Assembly: GCA_021166775.1 (NCBI GenBank)
Contig: JAJPEQ010000011.1
Span: forward strand, 62,001 to 126,000
DNA: 64,000 nucleotides
Reading direction: 5' to 3'
Source of the DNA: Comamonas sp.
GTDB lineage: Bacteria > Pseudomonadota > Gammaproteobacteria > Burkholderiales > Burkholderiaceae_C
A program made the translations under genes and the position numbers. This document shows, in pieces, positions 28,061 to 36,920 of this stretch. A model generated the notes under the pieces. That model did not search any database and was not told where the DNA came from. It saw only the letters and a program-made list of their open reading frames with translations. Numbering within the stretch: position 1 is the first letter of the stretch; each line of letters starts with the position of its first letter.

Positions 28061-29325
28061 GTCTGTACCCCTTCCTTGCGAAACAGCTCGCGAAACACCG
28101 GGTAGATGTCGCTCGCCTGCGAGACTTTGCGCATCGCGAAGTGCGGGCAGCCCTGCTGCAGCTGCGCGTACTCCTGCCAAAGGTTCTGCTCTTCCTCGGC
28201 CACCTGCAGATAGGCGTAGTAGCGCGCCAGCGGCAGGATCTGCTCGGCCAGCAGCGCGCGGCAGTTGCCGCTGTCGTTGCTGAAGTTGTCGCCGTCGCTC
28301 GCCTGCGCCACGTAGATGTTCCAGTCGGTCACGGGGTAGCGCGTGTGGATGATGTCGGCCAGCAGCACCAGCGCGCTGCTCACCACCGTGCCGCCGCTTT
28401 CCTGCGAATAGAAGAACTCGTGCTCGTCCACTTCCGAAGCCTGCGTGTGGTGGCGGATGAAGACGATCTCCACCTGGCGGTAGTGGCGCGTGAGAAACAG
28501 GTGCAGCAGGATGAAGAAACGCTTGGCCAGGTCCTTGCGCTCCTCGTCCATCGAGCCCGAGACATCCATCACGCAGAACATCACCGCGCGGCTGTTGGGC
28601 AACGGCACCTTCTGGTGCGCGCGAAAGCGCAGATCGATCGGGTCGAGCCACGGCGTCCTGGCGATGCGCCGCTCAAGCTGCTCGATGCGCGCGCGCAGGT
28701 CGCTCGCCTCGGCTTCGGTATGGTCGGGATCGAGCAGCACGGTGTGCAGCTGCCGCCCCAGCGCCTCACGCTCGCGTTCGGCCGCCTTGGTGAGCGCGAT
28801 GCGCCGCCCCAGCGCGCCGCGCATGGTGCGCACGATGGCCAGGTTGTTCGGCGTGCCGTCCTGGCTGTAGCCCGCGCGGCGGGTCTTGAACTGCGGGTTT
28901 TCGCCAATGTGCGTGCGCAGGAGGCGCGGCAGCGCCAGATCCTCGAAGAAGATCTGCATGAACTCCTCGCGGCTGAGCGTGAAGCTGAAGTCATCCTGTC
29001 CCTCGCCGCTGTCGCTCGCCTGCGAGCCCGCACCCGAGCCGCCGCCTTCGGGGCGCTGGATGCGGTCACCCGTTACGTAGTCGCGGTTGCCCGGGTGCAC
29101 CGTATCGCGCACGCCGCCGGGTCCGTGGTGGAAGCTCGGCTCGCTGATGTCGCGCCTGGGGATGGTGACGTTCTCGGCTTGCTCGATTTCGCGGATACCG
29201 CGCCTGGACACCGCGCGGCGCACGGCGTCGGCGATCTGCTGCTTGTAGCGGCGAATGAAGCGCTCGCGGTTGCCCACCGACTTGTTCTTGCCGGAGAGCC
29301 TGCGGTCGATGATCTGCAGTGCCAT
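28057..29325 (-). CDS. yeaH: YeaH/YhbH family protein (DUF444)
   Basis: A 422-residue protein of the DUF444 family. It begins MALQIIDRRLSGKNKSVGNR, has a Gly/Ser-rich patch near residue 90-110, and a von Willebrand A-like half with FCVMDVSGSMDEERKDLAKR, where D-x-S-x-S is the metal-ion-dependent adhesion motif, and the related IRHHTQASEVDEHEFF segment. It is the usual middle gene between prkA and spoVR. Its molecular role is unknown. It lies 25 bases after prkA and overlaps spoVR by four bases. Confidence 0.94.
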   Translation of the reverse strand: MALQIIDRRLSGKNKSVGNRERFIRRYKQQIADAVRRAVSRRGIREIEQAENVTIPRRDISEPSFHHGPGGVRDTVHPGNRDYVTGDRIQRPEGGGSGAGSQASDSGEGQDDFSFTLSREEFMQIFFEDLALPRLLRTHIGENPQFKTRRAGYSQDGTPNNLAIVRTMRGALGRRIALTKAAEREREALGRQLHTVLLDPDHTEAEASDLRARIEQLERRIARTPWLDPIDLRFRAHQKVPLPNSRAVMFCVMDVSGSMDEERKDLAKRFFILLHLFLTRHYRQVEIVFIRHHTQASEVDEHEFFYSQESGGTVVSSALVLLADIIHTRYPVTDWNIYVAQASDGDNFSNDSGNCRALLAEQILPLARYYAYLQVAEEEQNLWQEYAQLQQGCPHFAMRKVSQASDIYPVFRELFRKEGVQT

Positions 29326-29350
29326 GGGAATGCCCTGCGGTTTGCTTGCG

Positions 29351-31273
29351 TCAACTGCTCTTGCGCACGCGCAAGTACCACTCGCACAGCAGGCGCACCT
29401 GCTTTTGCGTGTAGCCCTTGGCCACCATGCGGGTGACGAAGTCTTCGTGCTTGCGCGCGTCCTCGGTGCTGGCTTTGGCGTTGAAGCTGATCACCGGCAA
29501 GAGCTCCTCGGTGTTGGAGAACATTTTCTTCTCGATCACCAGGCGCAGCTTCTCGTAGCTCGTCCAGGCCGGGTTGCGGCCCTGGTTGTTGGCGCGCGCG
29601 CGCAGCACGAAGTTGACGATCTCGTTGCGGAAATCCTTGGGATTGGCGATGCCCGCGGGCTTCTCGATCTTCTCGAGCTCGGCGTTGAGCGCGTTCCTGT
29701 CGAACACCTCGCCGGTGTCGGTGTCGCGGTATTCGCTGTCCTGGATCCAGTAGTCGGCGTAGGTGACGTAGCGGTCGAAGATGTTCTGGCCGTACTCGCT
29801 GTAGCTCTCCAGGTAGGCGGTCTGAATCTCCTTGCCGATGAACTCGGCGTAGCGCGGTGACAGGTATTCCTTGATGAAACCTGTGTATTTGGTCTCGAGC
29901 TCGGCGGGGAACTGCTCGCGCTGGATCTGCTGCTCCAGCACGTACATCAGGTGCACCGGGTTGGCCGCGACCTCGGTGCTGTCGTAGTTGAAGACCTTGG
30001 AGAGAATCTTGAACGCGAAGCGCGTGGAGACGCCGCTCATGCCCTCGTCCACGCCCGCGTAGTCACGGTACTCCTGGTAGCTCTTGGCGCGCGGGTCGGT
30101 GTCCTTCAGGTTCTGCCCGTCGTAGACCTTCATCTTGCTGTAGAGGCTGGAGTTCTCCGGCTCCTTCAGGCGCGTGAGCACCGAAAACTGCGCCATCATC
30201 CTGAGCGTGCCGGGGGCGCAGACGGCATCGGCCAGCGACGATTCGCGGATCAGCTTCTCGTAGATCTTCACCTCTTCGGACACGCGCAGGCAGTAGGGCA
30301 CCTTGACGATGTAGATGCGGTCCAGAAACGCCTCGTTGTTCTTGTTGTTGCGAAACGTCTTCCACTCGCTCTCGTTGCTGTGAGCGAGCACGATGCCGTC
30401 GAACGGTATCGCGCCAAAGCCTTCGGTGCCCTTGTAGTTGCCCTCCTGCGTCGCGGTGAGCAGCGGGTGCAGCACCTTGATCGGCGCCTTGAACATCTCG
30501 ACGAATTCGAGCAGCCCCTGGTTGGCCAGGCACAGGCCGCCCGAGTAGCTGTAGGCGTCGGTATCGTCCTGCGCGAAATTCTCCAGCTGGCGGATGTCCA
30601 CCTTGCCCACCAGGCTGGAGATGTCCTGGTTGTTCTCGTCGCCCGGCTCTGTCTTGGCGATGGCGATCTGCTTGAGGATGCTGGGATAGCGCTTGACGAC
30701 GCGGAACTGGCGGATGTCGCCGCCGTATTCTTCCAGGCGCTTGACGGCCCAGGGCGAGAGCACGTGCGCCAGATGGCGGCGCGCGATGCCGAACTGCTCT
30801 TCGAGGAGGGGGCCGTCCTCCGCCGGGTCGAACAGGCCCAGCGGCGATTCGTTCACCGGAGAACCCTTGAGCGCGTAGAACGGCACTTTCTGCATCAGCA
30901 CCTTCAGGCGCTCGGCGATCGAGCTCTTGCCGCCGCCCACGGGCCCGAGCAGATAGAGAATCTGCTTGCGCTCTTCCAGCCCCTGCGCCGCGTGGCGAAA
31001 GAAGCTCACCACCTGCTCGATGGCGTCTTCCATGCCGTAGAACTCGGCGAAGGCCGGGTAGCGGCGGATCACCTTGTTGGCGAACAGGCGCGAGAGCTCG
31101 GGGTCCTCGCGCGTATCGACCATGCGCGGCTCGCCGATGGCGGCCAGCATGCGCTCGGCCGCCGTGGCGTAGGCGGCGGGCTCACGTTTGCACAGCGCAA
31201 GATATTCGTCGATCGACATCTCCTCTTCACGTTCACGTGCATAGCGTGCAGCGAAGTTGCTGATGGCGTCCAT
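29351..31273 (-). CDS. prkA: PrkA/YeaG serine protein kinase
   Basis: A 640-residue protein. The N-terminal half is an AAA-type domain with Walker A LLGPVGGGKSS and the family segment FYALKGSPVNESPLGLF. The C-terminal part is the PrkA kinase-like domain with a CEWYLRVRKSS tail. In E. coli the homologue YeaG is needed for survival in prolonged nitrogen starvation. ATG 31273 follows a strong AGGAGG. It heads the prkA-yeaH-spoVR operon, and a candidate sigma-54 promoter lies about 80 bases upstream. Confidence 0.95.
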   Translation of the reverse strand: MDAISNFAARYAREREEEMSIDEYLALCKREPAAYATAAERMLAAIGEPRMVDTREDPELSRLFANKVIRRYPAFAEFYGMEDAIEQVVSFFRHAAQGLEERKQILYLLGPVGGGKSSIAERLKVLMQKVPFYALKGSPVNESPLGLFDPAEDGPLLEEQFGIARRHLAHVLSPWAVKRLEEYGGDIRQFRVVKRYPSILKQIAIAKTEPGDENNQDISSLVGKVDIRQLENFAQDDTDAYSYSGGLCLANQGLLEFVEMFKAPIKVLHPLLTATQEGNYKGTEGFGAIPFDGIVLAHSNESEWKTFRNNKNNEAFLDRIYIVKVPYCLRVSEEVKIYEKLIRESSLADAVCAPGTLRMMAQFSVLTRLKEPENSSLYSKMKVYDGQNLKDTDPRAKSYQEYRDYAGVDEGMSGVSTRFAFKILSKVFNYDSTEVAANPVHLMYVLEQQIQREQFPAELETKYTGFIKEYLSPRYAEFIGKEIQTAYLESYSEYGQNIFDRYVTYADYWIQDSEYRDTDTGEVFDRNALNAELEKIEKPAGIANPKDFRNEIVNFVLRARANNQGRNPAWTSYEKLRLVIEKKMFSNTEELLPVISFNAKASTEDARKHEDFVTRMVAKGYTQKQVRLLCEWYLRVRKSS

Positions 31274-31352
31274 GTCTGACCTCCTGTGACAAGCGCTATC
31301 CGTGGGACACGGCCAGCGCCGCAAAGTTGCAAGCCAATGTGCTGTCCACGCC

Positions 31353-31369
31353 TGCAGTTGTAGCACCAA
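31353..31369 (-). promoter_or_regulatory. Candidate sigma-54 promoter of prkA-yeaH-spoVR
   Basis: On the minus strand the sequence reads TTGGTGCTACAACTGCA. It keeps the GG of the -24 box and the GC of the -12 box separated by exactly ten bases, and TGCA at -12, but differs from the TTGGCACG consensus at three positions. It would give a leader of about 70 bases. The E. coli yeaG transcript is known to depend on NtrC and sigma-54, which makes the match worth recording. Confidence 0.35.
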
Positions 31370-31476
31370 GCGCGCATGCGTGGCAGATCATTGGTGCATT
31401 GAGCAACGGTCTTTTCCACGTGCTGCGCAGGGCGGTGCGAGGCGTGTTACGGTGCGCCCCTTGTAATTGACGCCGT

Positions 31477-32448
31477 ATGCACCACATGCGCCCCGACATG
31501 CCTCCCCGCCTGGCTCGAATGACGCCGCATCACTGGCTGCTGGCTTCCGTTGCGGTGGCCTTGCTGACCATCGTGCTCAAGACGCTGGCGTGGTGGATCA
31601 CCGACTCCGTGGGCCTGCTGTCGGACGCGCTCGAATCCTTCGTGAACCTCGCGGGCGCGATGTTCGCGCTGGTGATGGTCACGGTGGCCGCACGCCCGGC
31701 CGACGAAGACCACCCGTTCGGTCATCACAAGGCCGAATATTTTTCTTCCGGCTTCGAGGGCATCCTCGTGGTGGGCGCGGCCGTGGCCATCCTGTGGGCG
31801 GCCATTGTGCGCCTGCTGCACCCCCAGCCCTTGCAGCAGCTCTCCTGGGGCTTGGCGCTGGCGATACTGAGCGCCGTGTTCAACGGCTTGCTCGCCTGGG
31901 GCATGATGCGCGCCGCGCGCCTGCGCCGTTCGGTGGCGCTGGAAGGTGACGCGCGCCACCTGTTCACCGACGTGTGGACCTCGGTGGGCGTCGTGATCGG
32001 CCTGATGGCGGCCTGGGGCACGGGCTGGGACTGGCTCGATCCCGTGGTGGCGTTCGTGGTGGCGCTGAACATCCTGAAGGAGGGCGGCAAGCTCATCTGG
32101 CAGGCCTCGCAGGGCCTGATGGATGAAGCCCTGGCGCCCGAGCCGTTGACCAGCATCCAGGCCCTGCTGGAGCGCTACGCCCGCGCCAGCCACGGCGCCG
32201 TGCACTTCGACAACCTCGGTTCGCGCCGCGCCGGCAGCCGCAGTTTCGTTCAACTGCACATGCACGTGCCCGAAAGCTGGACCCTGGGCCGCGCCGCGTC
32301 CGAGCGCGCGACGGTGGAGGCCGAACTCATGGCCGCCGTGCCGGGTCTGGTGGCCACGATCGAACTGCTGCCCGTGGGGGCCAGCACGATCTTCGAGCAG
32401 GCGGAAGCGGAGGGGCTGGAGCCCTTCAATGCCGGGCCCGTGCCCTGA
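31477..32448 (+). CDS. Cation diffusion facilitator family transporter
   Basis: A 323-residue inner-membrane metal exporter. It has about six transmembrane helices and the metal-site motifs SDALESFVNLAG (helix 2, the S-D-x-x-x-S/D type) and DARHLFTDVWTS (helix 5, H-x-x-x-D), plus HPFGHHKAEY. These match CDF exporters of Zn, Fe or Mn; substrate cannot be fixed by eye. The start is uncertain among ATGs at 31477, 31486, 31498 and 31519. It is divergent from prkA and converges with fliT. Confidence 0.9.
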   Translation: MHHMRPDMPPRLARMTPHHWLLASVAVALLTIVLKTLAWWITDSVGLLSDALESFVNLAGAMFALVMVTVAARPADEDHPFGHHKAEYFSSGFEGILVVGAAVAILWAAIVRLLHPQPLQQLSWGLALAILSAVFNGLLAWGMMRAARLRRSVALEGDARHLFTDVWTSVGVVIGLMAAWGTGWDWLDPVVAFVVALNILKEGGKLIWQASQGLMDEALAPEPLTSIQALLERYARASHGAVHFDNLGSRRAGSRSFVQLHMHVPESWTLGRAASERATVEAELMAAVPGLVATIELLPVGASTIFEQAEAEGLEPFNAGPVP

Positions 32449-32466
32449 GCGGATGCGGCCCGGAGC

Positions 32467-32802
32467 TCAGTGGATGAACTGGGGCTGTCCGTTGACCGCA
32501 AGATGGTCGAACTGCGCGAGCCAGGGCTCGGCCAGAATGCGGATCTGCGCGTCGTTGTGCAGGATGCGCTGCATGATGCGCGCCTTCTCCCTGCGGTGTT
32601 CGGCAGCCAGCTGCTTGCGTTTGGCCGAATAGCGCAGCTGCTCGATGAGCACGGCGCAGGTGCCTTCATGTTGCACCACGCTGTTCCAGTCCTGCGATTT
32701 GGCGGCCTCCAGCATCTTGCTGCTGCTGTCCTCGATGGCGCGGTACAGATCCATGAGCGCGGGCGCGACAAGGTCCCTTGAGGCGGTATTCGTCTCACTC
32801 AT
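32467..32802 (-). CDS. fliT: Flagellar protein FliT (export chaperone)
   Basis: A 111-residue largely helical protein. It matches FliT of Burkholderiales in its position after fliS and in the C-terminal segment ILHNDAQIRILAEPWLAQFD. FliT is the export chaperone for FliD and, in enteric bacteria, also restrains FlhDC. ATG 32802 is preceded by GAAGGTG and overlaps the fliS stop by four bases, so the two are translationally coupled. Last gene of the leftward fliC-fliD-fliS-fliT group. Confidence 0.85.
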   Translation of the reverse strand: MSETNTASRDLVAPALMDLYRAIEDSSSKMLEAAKSQDWNSVVQHEGTCAVLIEQLRYSAKRKQLAAEHRREKARIMQRILHNDAQIRILAEPWLAQFDHLAVNGQPQFIH

Positions 32803-33203
32803 TGCGGCACCTTCGCGGCAATTTCCTTCCAGCCGGTGGCCACGGGACGGATGACCCTGTCCACGTCGTCCAGGGCTACCTTGTCGTTGTGCAGGTTGGC
32901 TTGTGTCAATCGCCTGACGCAAAAATCATAGAGATCGCGCAGGTTGCGCGCGAGGTCCCCGCCCTGTTCCAGGTTCAGGGCGGGTTTGAGGCCTTCGTCA
33001 AGAATGCGGACCGCCTTGGTGATCTGCTGCCCCTTGCGGGCAATGTCGTTGGCCGCCAATGCGTTCGTCGCTTGTGTGATGGCCTGCAGCAAGGCATCGA
33101 ACAAAAGGTCGATGAGCTTGTGCGCAGAAGCGCCATCCACGCTGGTTTCCAGGCCTACGCGTTGGTAGGCGGCCGCTGACCGGGAGTTGACGGAGGTGTA
33201 CAT
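32799..33203 (-). CDS. fliS: Flagellar export chaperone FliS
   Basis: A 134-residue four-helix protein that binds the disordered tail of flagellin before export. It starts MYTSVNSRSAAAYQRVGLET, the usual FliS opening, and has ASAHKLIDLLFDALLQAI and LNLEQGGDLARNLRDLYDF. The ATG at 33203 matches the family start; an alternative at 33218 adds five residues. It follows fliD by 152 bases and overlaps fliT. Confidence 0.93.
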   Translation of the reverse strand: MYTSVNSRSAAAYQRVGLETSVDGASAHKLIDLLFDALLQAITQATNALAANDIARKGQQITKAVRILDEGLKPALNLEQGGDLARNLRDLYDFCVRRLTQANLHNDKVALDDVDRVIRPVATGWKEIAAKVPQ

Positions 33204-33355
33204 GTCAGGCTCGTGCATCGGATTGTCTACTCTTGATATCGGCGTAACCGTTGCAAACTGTACCTTCATGAATGTCTGAATTGACGCGTTAAATGACCGC
33301 ACATCCGGCGTTGACGCGTCGTGTCAGCCGCAGCATGCATGGGCGGCCGCGATCT

Positions 33356-34837
33356 TTACCCGTTCTTGTTCTGGTTCCAGAGCGTGACTTGCTGGCTGAC
33401 ATAGGCGTTCAGCGCATTGAGTTGCCCCATCTGGGCATCGAGTGCGCTGTACTGCTTGCGCAGCCGGTCTTCGACCGTGGAGGCGTTTTTATTGACCTTG
33501 TCCTGCTGCTTCGAGTTGGCCGTCAGCTGGTTCTGCAGGGCTTGTGCTTCATTCGTGAGCGTGCCCGTGCTTTGCAGCGCGCCCGACGTGAAACGCGCGA
33601 AGTTGACGGCAAAGCCGCTGCCGGTGGCCGTGAACATTTTCTGCAGTTCGCTGCCGTTGTTGATGGCGGCACTGAGCTTGACGCTGTCGATCGAGAGCGA
33701 ACCATCGCGCTGCATCGATACGCCGATGTCCGACAGGTGCTGGTAGGCGCTGCCCGAGCTGTTGCTGGCGCCGATGATGCGGCGCACCATGTTTTGCAGT
33801 CCGACGATGACCGCATCGCCCTGAAACGGGCCTGCTGTTTGCGAGCCGGCGTCGTATTTGGTCATGTCGCTCAGGGTCTGATTCAGGGCGTTGTAGGCTT
33901 GAACGAAATCCTGCACGTTCTTGGTGGCAAGGCTGGTGTCCGTCTTGACCGCCATGGAGACGGGGGCTTTTGTCTCGCCTGGCGTGCCGTAGCCGGTCGT
34001 GGTGGTTGCCAGCAGATTGATGGTGACGCCGGGGATGTTGTTGTCCAGCGTGTTGGTGTGCGAGGTGACCGCGATGCCGTTGATGCGCGCCTTCGCGTCC
34101 TGGCCGTATTGCATGGGCAAGCCGTTGGCGGCCATGCCGAAGCGCGCGTTCGTGACCGGGTCCAGCGTCGCGGGATCGAAGGCCAGACGCGAGAGCCCGG
34201 CCTCGTCCGTATTGTTGCCGTCGTCGTCGGTCGCCTGGATGCGAAAACCGCCGGTACTGCCCGTGGCGTTGGACGTGACCACCAGCCTGTCCTGGGTGCC
34301 ATCGTTGAGCGCCGTCGCCGTCACCCCTGCGTTGGCGGCATTGATTTTGGCGGCGATGTCGGAGACCGTGTCGCTGGCCGTGACCGCGATGGCGACGTCG
34401 GACGACCCCCCTGCGGGCGTGAACGTGTTGCCGCCACTGTCCCAGCTGCCGATGCGCAGGGTAAGCGTACCGCCGCCCACGGCCGAGCCCTTGGCGATGC
34501 CGCCCGAGACGACGGACTGCGCCTGCGCCAGCTGGTCCACGTCCAGACTCAGCGAGGTCGGCGGCGTGGTGCTGTTGGCCGTGATCGTGGCGGCATTCGC
34601 ATTGGAAGAACTGGTGGTGGTGCCCTTCCACACGGCAGGCGCCGAGATGCGTTGCAGCACATCGTTCAGTGCCGAGAACTGCGACTGTATGGTGCCAAAC
34701 GATGAAATCCGCGCCTGGATCGACGTCGCCTTGGCCTGCAGCTGCTGCAGGGGCTGCTTTTCGATGTCGACGAGCTTGGAGATGATGTCGTTGACGTTGA
34801 GACCGCTGCCTATGCCGATGGAAGAAATGGTTGCCAT
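33356..34837 (-). CDS. fliD: Flagellar filament cap protein FliD
   Basis: A 493-residue filament-capping protein (hook-associated protein 2). The N-terminal helix MATISSIGIGSGLNVNDIIS and SKLVDIEKQPLQQLQ are typical, as is the C-terminal coiled coil with SALDAQMGQLNALNAYVSQQ. The central part contains Thr/Ser/Gly-rich beta domains. GGAGG lies directly upstream of ATG 34837. A strong hairpin (34939-34974) separates it from fliC1. Confidence 0.95.
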   Translation of the reverse strand: MATISSIGIGSGLNVNDIISKLVDIEKQPLQQLQAKATSIQARISSFGTIQSQFSALNDVLQRISAPAVWKGTTTSSSNANAATITANSTTPPTSLSLDVDQLAQAQSVVSGGIAKGSAVGGGTLTLRIGSWDSGGNTFTPAGGSSDVAIAVTASDTVSDIAAKINAANAGVTATALNDGTQDRLVVTSNATGSTGGFRIQATDDDGNNTDEAGLSRLAFDPATLDPVTNARFGMAANGLPMQYGQDAKARINGIAVTSHTNTLDNNIPGVTINLLATTTTGYGTPGETKAPVSMAVKTDTSLATKNVQDFVQAYNALNQTLSDMTKYDAGSQTAGPFQGDAVIVGLQNMVRRIIGASNSSGSAYQHLSDIGVSMQRDGSLSIDSVKLSAAINNGSELQKMFTATGSGFAVNFARFTSGALQSTGTLTNEAQALQNQLTANSKQQDKVNKNASTVEDRLRKQYSALDAQMGQLNALNAYVSQQVTLWNQNKNG

Positions 34838-34938
34838 GTGGCCTCCGTGGGGGTGTTGTCCCGGCCCTGTGATCAGTGGGTCATTGTGAACGATCGAATG
34901 CCAAAGTAAACCGCGAATAGGCGGGTATTTTCCAAGCG

Positions 34939-34974
34939 CCAGACGGCGCCAGGCCTGTGCCTGTCGCCGTCCGG
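34939..34974 (-). terminator. Strong hairpin after fliC1
   Basis: CCAGACGGCG (34939-34948) pairs with CGCCGTCCGG (34965-34974), with an inner CAGGC/GCCTG stem. It lies between the fliC1 stop and fliD. No clear T-tract follows, so it may slow, stabilise or partly terminate rather than stop transcription cleanly. Confidence 0.45.
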
Positions 34975-35019
34975 GAGCCGGGCGGGGCCGCCCTTTTCAG
35001 GCAAGCCCCTGCAAGCCGC

Positions 35020-36522
35020 TTACCTCAGCAGGGCCAGCACCCCCTGTGGCAGCTGGTTGGCCTGCGCCACCATCGCGGTGCCGGCCTGCTGCAGGATCTG
35101 CGCCCGGGAGAGGTTGGCCGTCTCGGAGGCGAAGTCGGCATCCTGCACCCGAGAGCGCGCCGCGCTGCTGTTCTCGATCGCCGTCTGCAGGTTGGCGATC
35201 GTCGTCTCGAAGCGCGATTGCAGGGCGCCGTAGCGGGCGCGCTGGCCATCGACCACCGACAGTGCCGAATCCACCATCGCCAGCGTGCGGTTGGCTGCAT
35301 CGACGGACGATACGTCCAGATTGTTCACCGCCTGCAGCTGGCTGGAGGCATTGGCAACTGCGAAGAAGCTCTGGCCTGCAGTCGTAGTGGCACTCGTGGT
35401 CAGGCCAAAAGTCTTGTCCGAATCGAGCACCAGCTCGCCGGTGACATAAGCGGAGCTGCCGGCTGCCGTAGTCTGCGTGCCCACGGCGACGGAGCCGCCG
35501 CTGGACGCGGCATTGTCGATGCGGATGTCGTTGCCTGAGGCGTTGGTGAGTGTGATGCCGGTCCCCGCATCGTTGAGCCGCGCGGTGACGCCGGTCTGCG
35601 AGCTCTTGTCGTTGAAGGCGTTGATGGCGGCGGCCAGGCCGTCCGCGTCGTTGGCGGCGCCCACTTGGAAAGAGATCTTCACGGCGGACGAGTTGTCCGA
35701 GGTGACGTTCAGGGTATAGCTCTTGCTGGCCGTGAAGGTGCCCAGGTCGATCTCGGTGCGCGCGGTGGCGCTGACCCCGGTTTCACCCGTCTTGGCGTTG
35801 ATGTTGGCCGCCACCTTCTTGGCGCTGTCACCTGCGGCGATGCCGATCACGGCGCTGCCCAGCGAGCCGTTGACGGCGAAGCCGCTATTCGCAGCGATGG
35901 TACTGGCAGAACCCGACACCGCCGTGGATACGTTCGTGCCCGCCGCCGATCCCATGACCAGATTGCCGGCGCCGCCCTGAGTGGTCGCGACGCTTGAACC
36001 AATGCGGTTGTTGCCGTACTTGTTGGTGCTGAAGTTCGACGACGTGGCGGTGATGGTCTGGTTGGCGTTGGCCCCCACCTGGAACTGCGAGGAGGTGAAG
36101 CTGCCGTCGAGCAGGTTCTGGCCATTGAAGGCCGTGGTCTTGGCGATGCGGTCAAGTTCCGAAGTGAGCTGCGTCACTTCCGAGTTCAGCGCGGCGCGGT
36201 CGGAGGCGCTGTTGGTGGCGTTGGCCGATTGCACGGCCAGTTCACGGATGCGCTGCAGGATGCCGCCCGCCGCGCCGAGCGCGCCTTCGGCCGTCTGCGC
36301 CAGCGAAATGCCGTCGTTGGCGTTGCGCGCGGCTTGCGTCATGCCGCGGATCTGCGAGGTGAAACGGTCGGCAATCGCCAGGCCGGCGGCATCGTCCTTG
36401 GCGCTGTTGATGCGCAGGCCCGACGACAGGCGCTGCATGGCCGTCGAGAGGGCGTTCTGGGTGTTGCTCAGGTTGCGCTGGGCATTGAGCGAATTGATGT
36501 TCGTATTGATGATGGCAGCCAT
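35020..36522 (-). CDS. fliC: Flagellin, copy 1
   Basis: A 500-residue flagellin, the filament subunit. The N-terminal D0/D1 region starts [20 protein letters not shown] and the C-terminal one ends with [19 protein letters not shown]; between them lies a long Thr/Ser/Gly/Ala-rich domain (about 170-400). It is a close paralogue of the flagellin at 36921 in inverted head-to-head orientation. A sigma-28 promoter fits well upstream (36657-36683). The central DNA is nearly identical to that of copy 2 while the ends differ more. Confidence 0.97.
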   Translation of the reverse strand: MAAIINTNINSLNAQRNLSNTQNALSTAMQRLSSGLRINSAKDDAAGLAIADRFTSQIRGMTQAARNANDGISLAQTAEGALGAAGGILQRIRELAVQSANATNSASDRAALNSEVTQLTSELDRIAKTTAFNGQNLLDGSFTSSQFQVGANANQTITATSSNFSTNKYGNNRIGSSVATTQGGAGNLVMGSAAGTNVSTAVSGSASTIAANSGFAVNGSLGSAVIGIAAGDSAKKVAANINAKTGETGVSATARTEIDLGTFTASKSYTLNVTSDNSSAVKISFQVGAANDADGLAAAINAFNDKSSQTGVTARLNDAGTGITLTNASGNDIRIDNAASSGGSVAVGTQTTAAGSSAYVTGELVLDSDKTFGLTTSATTTAGQSFFAVANASSQLQAVNNLDVSSVDAANRTLAMVDSALSVVDGQRARYGALQSRFETTIANLQTAIENSSAARSRVQDADFASETANLSRAQILQQAGTAMVAQANQLPQGVLALLR

Positions 36523-36656
36523 GTTGCACTCCTGAAAAAACCATCCAAATCCGGCACGACGCCGGTATCAAGACCCCCTGCAGCCAGGCTGGTCACCAGA
36601 GCCGGGGCACCGGGTGCCTGCCGGATCACGAGCTGTCTTGAGACTCGTTGTGATGG

Positions 36657-36683
36657 TTTTCGGGTTTACATGTCGAAACTTTA
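36657..36683 (-). promoter_or_regulatory. Sigma-28 (FliA) promoter of fliC copy 1
   Basis: On the minus strand TAAA is followed after exactly 15 bases by CCCGAAAA. The FliA consensus is TAAA-N15-GCCGATAA, so the -35 is perfect and the -10 matches at six of eight positions. It lies about 135 bases upstream of the flagellin start. Confidence 0.65.
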
Positions 36684-36786
36684 GGGCGCCGCTCGAAATT
36701 TGTTGGTCTGCGCGGGAGCCCGAGTCTTCCCGCCAGCGGCGCCGCGCCGCGCGGCAGCGCAGGGTTCCGGTGAGATATGAGGGGTG

Positions 36787-36805
36787 TTTGGCGTGTTTTT
36801 CGCTC
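36787..36805 (+). promoter_or_regulatory. Possible sigma-54-like site before fliC copy 2
   Basis: TTTGGCGTGTTTTTCGCT has GG (36790-36791) and GC (36802-36803) ten bases apart, as in -24/-12 promoters. It is a weak match and no FliA-type promoter is visible for this gene. The 398-base gap between the two flagellins otherwise holds GC-rich inverted repeats near 36,730-36,755. Confidence 0.25.
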
Positions 36806-36920
36806 TTATGCCTGTGGGGGGATTCTCCAGAATCGCTCCCATCGTTACTGAAGATGCCCATCGCGTCAGCACGCCCGGCAGATCGGCGACGAGGCCGATC
36901 ACCTCATCAGGAGTACCGTC

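Noticed and set aside
30860-31340. CAAGCGCTATCC near 31289 and GCAAGCGCTCATATTG near 7434 as further copies of the dispersed repeat.
   Set aside because: Only the short CAAGCGCT core is shared. The flanks and the CAGCTAT end are missing, so they may be chance.
36885-36905. GCCGATCA just before fliC copy 2 as a sigma-28 -10 box.
   Set aside because: There is no TAAA-like -35 at 15 bases upstream and the site is too close to the start codon.
36523-36920. Invertible promoter segment with recombinase sites between the two flagellins.
   Set aside because: I found no short inverted sites at the edges of the gap beyond the genes themselves and no invertase gene in the window. Only homologous exchange between the flagellin genes remains possible.
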